From Chlamydia trachomatis (GTDB lineage Bacteria > Chlamydiota > Chlamydiia > Chlamydiales > JAAKFR01), in NCBI GenBank assembly GCA_945861315.1, contig CAMAUB010000092.1, positions 1-5,785 on the forward strand: a DNA stretch of 5,785 bases. The letters are read 5' to 3'. The notes under the pieces are model-generated. The model was not told the DNA's origin and did no database searches. It saw only the letters and a list, made by a program, of their open reading frames with translations. This document shows, one piece after another, positions 1 to 5,785 of the stretch. Position numbers and translations under genes: made by a program. Within the stretch, counting starts at the first letter, position 1, and the number at the start of each line of letters is the position of its first letter.

Positions 1-617
1 AAAAAGAGCAGCGCTGTTGAGGCAACAAAAACTAGACCTTCTTTTGGAGAGCGAAAAAATGGGCCAAAATAGCGACGCCAAGCCGATTTAGATGTTTGAT
101 AGGCAAGCACCTCTTCAAAAACTGGCTCATCAAAAGCAACACGTGCTGCATGAACCGCTTCGTGAGCTAAAAGCTCCTCCTTCGAATAGAGCCCCCAAAT
201 AGATGAACGCTCTTTGAAGGAGCGACGAAGCTGAATCATGACCTCTGAATGGTTAATCCTAAAAACGGCAGTTGGAGACGGCAAGTTGACGCAATCTTTT
301 GAGCCAGAATCGCTTAAGACATTGGACCCCTTCACCATTTGGGAATGTGCGTCCAATGTCTTAAGCAATTCTGGCTCAAAATCTTGAATCACTTTGCCAT
401 CTCGAACCGCCGTTTTTAGGCTAATCCAACTACATCCCCCTTCCCAAAAACGCAAGCCTTGATTTTGATAAGTAATAGCGACCCAATCGGGAGAAATCCC
501 AAACTGTCTTTTAAGTTTTTCAGGAAATTTGGAAATAGAGGGAAGAGAAGAGCGGGCATCAAATGCAGCCAAACTCTCATCTGGCCCAATTAAAAGTCCC
601 CGTGCATGTCTATTCAT
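1..617 (-). CDS. Putative membrane-associated zinc metalloprotease (HExxH), 3'-truncated by window edge
   Basis: This reading frame is open from an ATG at 617-615 to the left edge, giving 205 codons with no stop, so the C-terminus is missing. The clearest motif is HEAVH at residues 152-156 within LLAHEAVHAARVAFDEP, the HExxH pattern in which two His bind zinc and Glu is the catalytic base. Glu168-Glu169 in FEEVLAY, 12-13 residues later, could supply a third ligand as in gluzincin-type enzymes, though the spacing is short. Residues from about 193 (GLVFVASTALLFF) are hydrophobic and probably begin a membrane segment; no N-terminal signal peptide is visible. The chosen ATG overlaps the TGA of the upstream kinase gene in an ATGA arrangement, and only a weak AAGAGA purine stretch lies 10 bases before it, so translation is probably coupled. 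Residues 66-120 are encoded by a large palindrome. I do not recognise the family by name; protease activity is inferred from the motif. Confidence 0.72.
   Translation of the reverse strand, partial: MNRHARGLLIGPDESLAAFDARSSLPSISKFPEKLKRQFGISPDWVAITYQNQGLRFWEGGCSWISLKTAVRDGKVIQDFEPELLKTLDAHSQMVKGSNVLSDSGSKDCVNLPSPTAVFRINHSEVMIQLRRSFKERSSIWGLYSKEELLAHEAVHAARVAFDEPVFEEVLAYQTSKSAWRRYFGPFFRSPKEGLVFVASTALLF
258..420. repeat. Large imperfect palindrome inside the protease-like reading frame
   Basis: Bases 258-327 and 351-420 are inverted copies around a 23-base loop (328-350). By hand count 60 of 70 positions pair. The inner 31 bases (297-327 with 351-381) have one mismatch, the outermost 12 (258-269 with 409-420) pair perfectly, and the stretch between pairs at 18 of 27. 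In the sense (minus-strand) mRNA, four of the ten mismatches (at 270, 279, 290 and 311) become G-U wobbles; only one would in the antisense transcript. The whole element is translated in frame, giving residues 66-120. Weaker matching continues outward to about 250 and 428. It resembles in concept the Rickettsia palindromic elements that sit in frame within coding genes, but no sequence kinship to them is claimed. It could also be a local inverted duplication or a functional mRNA hairpin. Confidence 0.9.
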
Positions 618-2788
618 CGAATAAAATCTCTTATAGCAAGAGTTGGAACATGCTTTCTTAAGTAGTCATAGTTGCAATCTTCTGAAATAACCTCAAGCGC
701 AGGAGGTTGAGCTTCTGCTAGATCCTTTATCAACTGATCAAATGCCATAACACGCTGCGAGCCTTCAAGCTCTTTATGATTAAAGTCATTTTGATCAATA
801 TGCATAAAAAGATTTCGCATAGGCTCATCTTGTTTAGTTGCAAGATGATGGATTAAAAAACGGTATTGGTCCGCAGCGACACATGTCATGCCACGGATGC
901 GCTTAAGATCTCCCCTAAACTGCTTATCATAGTAAATATAGTGGGAGGCGGAAAGGGTATAGTCTCCCATTTTCTCTTGTAGAAGGCGACGTGTTAGCTC
1001 TTCAAGATCGTTGCTCTTTCCAAGGAAGATATACTTCTTAAAAAGAAGGCGATTTGCTGGATTTTTGCGGAATTCTCGATAGACGCGCGCATCAATTCCA
1101 ATGACGCCAATTAGTTCGCGCAGAGCATTTTCCATTAAAAATTCAACCTCTACCTGATCTTTCCCCTCCATTTTCTGCCGCACTTCTTGTGGAAAGGGTT
1201 TTTCAAAAATCGGATGTGTTTCAAATAGAAATCGATGACGTCCAGATAGATAAGAATCAATACCCCAAGAGGTCGGATGAGAATGAGGAAAAGCAGCTCC
1301 TCCGTCATGGTTGATCATAGCAATGCGCTCTCCACTTGGAAGCACCCTTGATTCAAAAAGGTGACAAAGCAGATGGTCCATATCTCCCCCACGATGGATA
1401 AACCCTTCTATCTCTGCTTCGCTTGCCTCACCTTTAAAATATTTATCAAGGAAAGAGCCCTCTACAAACGGCTCATCTGGCAGGGTAGCTATGAGCATAT
1501 TATCGAAGTGAGTGTCGATATCACCCGTCAAATACTTCATCAATCCCGCCATGATAAAAAGATACTCATCAACTTGAGGAAGAGGTTTTTGTTCACAGCT
1601 CAACTTTTCAAAGAGAAAGCGCGCGACTCTCTTCCACCAAGAGTTGCTATAAGGGTAGTTGGCTCTTGGGGAGCCGCCACTTCGACGAGATAGGTTATCA
1701 GCCATACAGCAGCGAAGAACACGGGGAATAGAGTTCCACTGACCTGAAACACCTAAATACTCACCCAGTGTTTTTACCCTTGGTGTGCCATCATCCTTTC
1801 TTCCTAAATCGATAAAAATTTGTTGAGAGCACTCTTTACGACTTAATCTATGAAACGTTCTTGCAGAGATCTCTTCTGTCCGCGTGTGAGGCGTGTTCGC
1901 AAATTCAAAAACTTCCGCAAGACGACTTGACCCCTCTTCTGCTCTAGGTTCTGACTGCCACAAAAGACACTTTCTAGCAGAGAGGAAAAATTGTTTAATC
2001 CAACTCATCCAAGAAGGCGTATTCACCCCATAAGGCCCCTCATCACCTGGCTTGACTACAGTCACTTTCTTCCGGCTTAAAGCATGTCCTGTACACGCTC
2101 CCCCAGAGCCTCCCGATCCAATCTGTTTGAGCGGAACACCAAGTTTTTTTGAGAAACAAACCTCAGCATCACGTACAGCATAACAGGCAACACTCAAAGC
2201 AGCTCGCCTCATCTGCAGTGCACGCTCATCACCGCCTTCTCGATGTTCCTTCATTACCCTTTCTTTTTCAGCTCTTTTTTGAACAATGTCGGGAGCTAAG
2301 CGTGCTTCAATGCCCCTCTCTCTTCCTAAAAGAACATCTCGGTCAAACACATCTTTGCGCATGCGAGCACAGACGCCATCATTTGTCAAAATTGTAAAGA
2401 AATGGTCTTCTAAAAATTGCTTTAAAGCTTTTTCTTGTACCTCTGTTAAGAGATGGGCTGCCGCAATGGCACTATCAAGCGCTCGTATGGCAGTGCTAAC
2501 TGCTTGTTTAACGCGTACCCTTTCTTGATCAAGATTTTTCCAGTAAGAAAAACGACGTCGCATCTCCCAGCTTTGAATTTCTTTTAGAGCAACTCCATCT
2601 GCACTCTTAAAAATTGTTCCTTTAGCACGATTGAGAATTTTATTAATATTTTCAATTTGATCAGCAGCCACCTGAAGGTTGATGTCAGAAGCGCTTGGAC
2701 AATAAACCGCTTGTGGCATCATCCCCTGCCCATTGTCCACATAAGACCAATGAGTCGAACCTATATTAATAGAAACATATTGAGTCAT
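614..2788 (-). CDS. Type II phosphatidylinositol 4-kinase-like protein, candidate effector
   Basis: This 724-residue protein contains motifs in the order and form of type II PI 4-kinases (PI3/PI4 kinase superfamily), which phosphorylate phosphatidylinositol at position 4. GSGGSGGA at 224-231 fits the nucleotide loop. VVKPGDEGPYG at 241-254 matches the family's FKPKNEEPYG, with Lys246 as the ATP-binding lysine, and is followed by the family-like PSWMSWIKQ. LGEYLGVSGQW (341-351) fits the hinge region. GDIDTHFDNMLI (422-433) is the catalytic loop, with Asp425 as likely base and Asp429/Asn430 as in DRGNDNWL. NHDGGAAFPHSHPTSW (493-508) matches IDNGLAFPLKHPDSW, with Asp495 as metal ligand. About 30 extra residues separate the two catalytic Asp residues compared with human PI4KIIalpha. 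The 215-residue N-terminal part is helical and charged (about 165-195); the C-terminal 150 residues are unassigned. No signal peptide or membrane span is seen, and the CCPCC palmitoylation motif is absent. The first ATG lacks a clear Shine-Dalgarno. Homology is well supported; substrate and secretion (perhaps type III) are inference. Confidence 0.85.
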   Translation of the reverse strand: MTQYVSINIGSTHWSYVDNGQGMMPQAVYCPSASDINLQVAADQIENINKILNRAKGTIFKSADGVALKEIQSWEMRRRFSYWKNLDQERVRVKQAVSTAIRALDSAIAAAHLLTEVQEKALKQFLEDHFFTILTNDGVCARMRKDVFDRDVLLGRERGIEARLAPDIVQKRAEKERVMKEHREGGDERALQMRRAALSVACYAVRDAEVCFSKKLGVPLKQIGSGGSGGACTGHALSRKKVTVVKPGDEGPYGVNTPSWMSWIKQFFLSARKCLLWQSEPRAEEGSSRLAEVFEFANTPHTRTEEISARTFHRLSRKECSQQIFIDLGRKDDGTPRVKTLGEYLGVSGQWNSIPRVLRCCMADNLSRRSGGSPRANYPYSNSWWKRVARFLFEKLSCEQKPLPQVDEYLFIMAGLMKYLTGDIDTHFDNMLIATLPDEPFVEGSFLDKYFKGEASEAEIEGFIHRGGDMDHLLCHLFESRVLPSGERIAMINHDGGAAFPHSHPTSWGIDSYLSGRHRFLFETHPIFEKPFPQEVRQKMEGKDQVEVEFLMENALRELIGVIGIDARVYREFRKNPANRLLFKKYIFLGKSNDLEELTRRLLQEKMGDYTLSASHYIYYDKQFRGDLKRIRGMTCVAADQYRFLIHHLATKQDEPMRNLFMHIDQNDFNHKELEGSQRVMAFDQLIKDLAEAQPPALEVISEDCNYDYLRKHVPTLAIRDFIR

Positions 2789-2799
2789 AATTTAAAGAT

Positions 2800-2805
2800 A
2801 TTATA
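2800..2805 (-). promoter_or_regulatory. Candidate -10 box (TATAAT) for the kinase operon
   Basis: A perfect TATAAT reads on the minus strand from 2805 to 2800, twelve bases before the kinase ATG at 2788. No good -35 box lies 16-18 bases upstream; the hexamer at that distance is TATAAG, with AT-rich sequence around it. If this box is used, transcription would begin around 2793 and leave a leader of only about 5 bases, consistent with the lack of a Shine-Dalgarno. In AT-rich intergenic DNA a TATAAT can occur by chance. Confidence 0.3.
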
Positions 2806-2872
2806 AAGGAAAAAACATTTAACTTATACCTTAAAAAATTTATATTGTTTCACTCTGTTCTTTGACCTCCTG

Positions 2873-2907
2873 AACTCAAGCATTGACAATTGACCCTATT
2901 TTGAGTT
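2873..2907. promoter_or_regulatory. Inverted repeat between divergent genes, possible operator
   Basis: AACTCAA at 2873-2879 and TTGAGTT at 2901-2907 form a perfect 7-base inverted repeat centred at 2890. It flanks TTGACAATTGACC and overlaps the candidate topA promoter. The arms are separated by 21 bases, so it reads better as a two-half-site protein-binding site than as a hairpin. The same stretch carries four TTGA tetramers (2883, 2890, 2901, 2907). The arms are short enough to arise by chance. Confidence 0.25.
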
Positions 2908-2912
2908 TGAAT
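2883..2912 (+). promoter_or_regulatory. topA: Candidate sigma70-type (sigma66) promoter for topA
   Basis: TTGACA at 2883-2888 is a perfect -35 consensus. The best -10 candidate is TTGAAT at 2907-2912, four of six matches with an 18-base spacer. This would start transcription near 2919 and leave a leader of about 22 bases. A second overlapping option is TTGACC (2890-2895) with TATTCA (2912-2917). The -35 is convincing and the -10 is not. Confidence 0.35.
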
Positions 2913-2930
2913 ATTCAACATTTGTCATAT

Positions 2931-2934
2931 AAGG
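2931..2934 (+). promoter_or_regulatory. topA: Ribosome binding site of topA (AAGG)
   Basis: AAGG lies seven bases before the ATG at 2942, within the purine-rich stretch AAGGTAAGAAA. It is a partial Shine-Dalgarno at a good distance and supports this ATG, which also places the conserved family N-terminus (SKSLIIVESPAK) directly after the initiator Met. Confidence 0.6.
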
Positions 2935-2941
2935 TAAGAAA

Positions 2942-5437
2942 ATGTCCAAAAGCCTCATCATTGTAGAATCCCCGGCGAAGATCAAAACGCTGAAAAAATT
3001 TCTTGGCGAAGATTTTCTTTTTGCCTCTTCTGTCGGTCACATTCGAGATCTTCCTCAAAAGGGGTTTGGGATCGATATTGAGAATGACTTTGAACCAGAA
3101 TATCAAACACTCCCTGATAAAAAAGAGGTGATTGCAAATCTCAAAAAGATGGCAAAAGAGTGTGATATTGTCTACCTTGCCCCTGACCCCGACCGCGAAG
3201 GAGAGGCTATTGCGTGGCATATTGCCGCCATTTTACCTCCTACGACAGTCACAAAGCGTACAACTTTTAATTCGATCACAAAAGAAGCAGTTGTCGAGGC
3301 ATTGGCTAATCCAAGAGAGCTTGATTTAGCTCTTGTCAATGCTCAACAAGCTCGCCGCTTACTAGACCGCATTGTTGGCTATAAAATCTCTCCTATTTTG
3401 GCGCGCAAACTCCAACAACGCACAGGCGTTTCAGCTGGCCGCGTTCAATCTGTTGCCCTCAAGCTTGTGGTTGACCGCGAGAAAGAAATTGAAGCTTTTA
3501 TTCCTGTTGAATACTGGAATTTGGGAGCCATTCTTAAAAATGGGGAACCTCAAAAACAATTTCCTGCGCGGGTTTTTACAATTGATGGCAAGAAATGGGA
3601 AAAAGAGGCCAATGGCAATAAGGATATCATCCTGATTGGAAATAAGGAGCAAGCGGATGCAATTGAAAAGAGGTTGAAAAAGGCCTCTTATAAAGTTGGA
3701 CGGGTTGAGAAAAAAGAGAAGAAGCGCAATCCCGAACCCCCCTTCATAACATCAACTCTGCAACAAGAAGCGTCGCGCCACTACCACTTTTCTGCCAATA
3801 AAACAATGAATACAGCGCAAAGCCTCTACGAAGGTGTTGACCTAGGAAGAGATGGAGCCGAAGGTCTTATCACCTATATGCGTACAGATTCTGTTAGACT
3901 AGCGCCAGAAGCCCTATCTGCAGCCCGTGGTTATATCGGAAGAGAATATGGGGCAAAATATCTCCCAGACACAGCACGCACCTATAGCACTAAAAAAAGC
4001 GCTCAAGATGCGCACGAGGCGATTCGCCCCACAAACATTAATCATACACCAGAAAAGGTGAAAGCGCATTTAACCATTGATCAATACAAGCTCTACTCCC
4101 TTGTTTGGAATCGCTATATTGCCTGCCAAATGAATCCTGCAATCTATGATACCATCTCAGCAGATATTGAGACAGATCAGAACATCATGCTCCGCGCTAC
4201 AGGCTCAACCATAAAATTTAAAGGCTTTTTGATCCTCTATGAAGAGAGGCATGATGAAGAGGAAGAGAACCAGGAGCCTAAACTCCCTCCACTTGAAGAA
4301 AATCAACATCTCAATCTTGTGGAAGTTACCAAAGAACAGTCTTTTACAAAACCACCTCCTCGCTTTACTGAAGCTTCTCTTGTAAAAGAACTCGAAAAAT
4401 CTGGAATTGGACGCCCTTCAACGTATGCCTCGATTATGAATAAAATTCATTCTCGTGCCTATACAACCAAAGAAAACTATCGTCTCAAACCAACAGAGCT
4501 TGGATGTGTGATCGCACAATTCTTAGAGGACAATTTCAAACAGATCATGAACATTGGCTTTACAGCTGAAATGGAAGATCGCCTCGAAGAGATTGCTGAT
4601 GGCAAAAAAGAGTGGAAGAGTTTAATTCGCTCTTTTTGGGAAGAGTTCATTCCTACTGTTGACATCGCGGCAAAAGAAGCCTATGTCCCTAAAATTGACA
4701 CAGATATTGAGTGCCCTAAATGTAAATCTTCCCACCTTCAGAAAATTTGGGCTAAATCACGCTATTTTTATGGATGTGCGAGATATCCTGAGTGTGATTA
4801 CACAACCTCTTTAGAAGAGATGAACTTCAATAAGGAAGATTTTGCGCAAGGCTTTGACTGGGCTCAAAAGTGTCCTATCTGCAAAGGGGAAATGAAAGTA
4901 AGACATGGACGCTATGGTGCCTTTTTAGGATGCGTTCGTTACCCAGACTGCAAGGGGATTATTTCGATTCCTAAAAAAGGAGAAGAGATTGTCCAAACTC
5001 AAAACATGCCAAAATGTCCTGCTATTGGATGTGATGGTATCATCCTCGCTCGAAAATCTCGCTTTGGAAAAGTCTTTTACTCTTGTACAACTTTTCCAAC
5101 CTGTGATGTGATAGTTAATGAACTTGAACAACTTGAGTCTAAATATCCAAACCATCAAAAGAGTGCCTATGAAAAGAAAAAGGGCGGCAAAGGGGGCGGG
5201 CTTCGCGGGAAACTCAAACCATCTAAAGAACTTGCTGCAATCATTGGTGATGAAGAGGTCTCTCGAGGTGAGGCAATTAAAAAGATGTGGGAATATATCA
5301 AGTCAAATAACCTTCAAAACCCAAGTGACAAACGACAAATCATACCCGATGAAAAGTTAGAACCACTATTTGGCTCAAAACAACCCCTTAATATGTTCAA
5401 GCTGTCAGGACTGCTTGCTCAACATCTCAAAAAATAG
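2942..5437 (+). CDS. topA: DNA topoisomerase I (type IA) with C-terminal SWIB domain
   Basis: The enzyme relaxes negatively supercoiled DNA by passing one strand through a transient break, via a 5'-phosphotyrosine link. The Toprim domain opens the protein with IIVESPAK (Glu9) and the acidic triad Asp82, Asp84, Glu86 in DPDREGEAIAWH. The catalytic tyrosine is Tyr312 in GLITYMRTDS, and AQDAHEAIRPT and GIGRPSTYASI are further family motifs. Three C4 zinc ribbons follow: Cys591/594/612/618, Cys644/647/664/670 and Cys692/697/715/721. A basic Lys/Gly linker (about 744-757) leads to a SWIB domain (about 758-831; LKPSKELAAIIG to MFKLSGLLAQHLKK), a fold best known from eukaryotic SWI/SNF and MDM2-like proteins. 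The TopA-SWIB fusion is characteristic of chlamydiae. At 831 residues with all catalytic parts intact the gene looks complete and functional. It is divergent from the kinase gene and ends at its own terminator, so it is probably monocistronic. The SWIB role is unproven; a chromatin or DNA-contact function is inferred. Confidence 0.98.
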   Translation: MSKSLIIVESPAKIKTLKKFLGEDFLFASSVGHIRDLPQKGFGIDIENDFEPEYQTLPDKKEVIANLKKMAKECDIVYLAPDPDREGEAIAWHIAAILPPTTVTKRTTFNSITKEAVVEALANPRELDLALVNAQQARRLLDRIVGYKISPILARKLQQRTGVSAGRVQSVALKLVVDREKEIEAFIPVEYWNLGAILKNGEPQKQFPARVFTIDGKKWEKEANGNKDIILIGNKEQADAIEKRLKKASYKVGRVEKKEKKRNPEPPFITSTLQQEASRHYHFSANKTMNTAQSLYEGVDLGRDGAEGLITYMRTDSVRLAPEALSAARGYIGREYGAKYLPDTARTYSTKKSAQDAHEAIRPTNINHTPEKVKAHLTIDQYKLYSLVWNRYIACQMNPAIYDTISADIETDQNIMLRATGSTIKFKGFLILYEERHDEEEENQEPKLPPLEENQHLNLVEVTKEQSFTKPPPRFTEASLVKELEKSGIGRPSTYASIMNKIHSRAYTTKENYRLKPTELGCVIAQFLEDNFKQIMNIGFTAEMEDRLEEIADGKKEWKSLIRSFWEEFIPTVDIAAKEAYVPKIDTDIECPKCKSSHLQKIWAKSRYFYGCARYPECDYTTSLEEMNFNKEDFAQGFDWAQKCPICKGEMKVRHGRYGAFLGCVRYPDCKGIISIPKKGEEIVQTQNMPKCPAIGCDGIILARKSRFGKVFYSCTTFPTCDVIVNELEQLESKYPNHQKSAYEKKKGGKGGGLRGKLKPSKELAAIIGDEEVSRGEAIKKMWEYIKSNNLQNPSDKRQIIPDEKLEPLFGSKQPLNMFKLSGLLAQHLKK

Positions 5438-5458
5438 ACCTCTTTTGGGGTCTATTTT
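5431..5458. terminator. Bidirectional intrinsic terminator between topA and the ThyX-like gene
   Basis: AAAATAGACC (5431-5440) pairs perfectly with GGTCTATTTT (5449-5458). The stem extends by a G-T and a C-G pair to leave a TTTT loop (5443-5446). On the plus strand the hairpin runs into TTTTCTAGTTTGTTTTT; on the minus strand it is followed by six T (5434-5429). It can therefore stop both convergent transcripts. Each arm contains the stop codon of one gene: TAG of topA at 5435-5437 and TAG of the minus-strand gene at 5454-5452. Confidence 0.9.
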
Positions 5459-5785
5459 CTAGTTTGTTTTTCAGCTTTGCGCTGTTCTTGTTCTAGACGT
5501 CCAAGCTCATAGCCATCGTAGTCAACAAACTTGAAAAAACTTTCAAAAAGAGGGACTGCCTTTATAGTCTGTTTTGCCATTTCTTGTGCAATATGACGGT
5601 AGTTTGGATGACCTGCTGCCCCTGAGCGCAATTCACATAGCCATTGAAGTGCTCGCAAGTTGATGTGGAAATACCAGCGAATATTATACGCCATAGGGAC
5701 AACATATTGAGCCTCCTCAGGTAGCTCTGCAGCAATTGCATCGTATACCTGTTTAGCTGCATCCATAGCTTCGCGATACTCTTTC
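5452..5785 (-). CDS. thyX: ThyX-like FAD-dependent thymidylate synthase, C-terminal part (5' end beyond window)
   Basis: The reading frame is open from the right edge to a TAG at 5454-5452, giving 111 codons; the ATG at 5766-5764 is internal, since the frame continues upstream through KEYREA. ThyX makes dTMP from dUMP with methylenetetrahydrofolate and reduced FAD. The visible part matches the C-terminal portion of the family: [20 protein letters not shown], then [14 protein letters not shown] (the NLR...LR signature whose second Arg contacts dUMP in characterised ThyX), then [14 protein letters not shown] and [15 protein letters not shown] stands where many ThyX proteins have AQWEI, suggesting a divergent or long-form ThyX-like subgroup. 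The FAD-binding RHRxxS motif would lie outside the window and cannot be checked. The tail is very charged (residues [13 protein letters not shown]). The gene converges on topA and shares its terminator. Family membership is fairly sure; catalytic competence is not shown. Confidence 0.78.
   Translation of the reverse strand, partial: KEYREAMDAAKQVYDAIAAELPEEAQYVVPMAYNIRWYFHINLRALQWLCELRSGAAGHPNYRHIAQEMAKQTIKAVPLFESFFKFVDYDGYELGRLEQEQRKAEKQTRK

Noticed and set aside
297..381. The inner palindrome as an intrinsic terminator
   Set aside because: It lies inside an open reading frame and the sense strand has no T-run after the stem; the 23-base loop is also long for a terminator.
1361..1693. Plus-strand open frame of 110 codons opposite the kinase gene
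   Set aside because: It lies wholly antisense to the conserved kinase frame, has no recognisable domain, and its composition is that of a reverse-complement shadow.
2144..2150. Run of seven T (A7 on the coding strand of the kinase) as a phase-variable tract
   Set aside because: The run is short, encodes Lys-Lys in good frame, and similar A-runs are common in this AT-rich sequence.
2149..2528. Two overlapping plus-strand open frames of 80-82 codons
   Set aside because: Both are antisense to the kinase N-terminal region, overlap each other, and show no family motif.
2789..2941. Small RNA or riboswitch in the intergenic region
   Set aside because: Only short inverted arms and AT-rich sequence are visible, with no stable stem-loop or conserved riboswitch core.
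2915..3220. Minus-strand open frame of 101 codons running from topA into the intergenic region
   Set aside because: It is antisense to the Toprim domain of TopA, where the plus-strand frame is clearly under protein constraint.
5562..5762. Alternative minus-strand frame of 66 codons in the ThyX-like gene
   Set aside because: It is a shifted frame over the same bases; the other frame carries the ThyX signature.
5764..5766. ATG as the start of a 104-residue gene
   Set aside because: The frame stays open to the right edge (KEYREA before the Met) and the protein aligns only with the C-terminal part of ThyX, so this Met is internal.

Overview
The window looks like chromosomal DNA from a member of the Chlamydiae, most likely an environmental (Parachlamydiales-type) lineage. 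The main reason is a DNA topoisomerase I that carries three C4 zinc ribbons and ends in a SWIB domain, an arrangement known from chlamydiae. A ThyX-like thymidylate synthase and a large protein with a eukaryote-like lipid kinase fold fit an obligate intracellular bacterium. The assignment is inference; no rRNA or tRNA is present.

Layout, left to right. Bases 1-617 (minus strand) hold the first 205 codons of a gene that runs off the left edge. Its product has an HEAVH zinc-protease signature followed by the start of a hydrophobic segment. Inside this reading frame lies a large imperfect palindrome (258-420, 70-base arms around a 23-base loop). Bases 614-2788 (minus strand) encode a 724-residue protein whose middle part matches the type II phosphatidylinositol 4-kinase family at the ATP lysine, the catalytic loop and the metal-binding Asp loop. 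Its stop overlaps the start of the protease-like gene (ATGA), so the two are probably co-transcribed and translationally coupled. A 153-base divergent intergenic region (2789-2941) follows, with promoter candidates in both directions and a 7-base inverted repeat. Bases 2942-5437 (plus strand) encode TopA. A strong bidirectional hairpin terminator (5431-5458) separates TopA from a convergent gene (5452-5785, minus strand), the C-terminal end of a ThyX-like protein that runs off the right edge.

TopA and the ThyX-like protein are housekeeping functions (DNA supercoiling and dTMP synthesis). The kinase/protease pair looks like an accessory, host-interaction type operon. A bacterial PI4KII-like enzyme would be notable because chlamydial inclusions depend on phosphatidylinositol 4-phosphate, and C. 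trachomatis is known to recruit the host's PI4KIIalpha. Secretion, lipid specificity and activity cannot be read from the sequence. The kinase and the in-frame palindrome are the two most interesting signals here.
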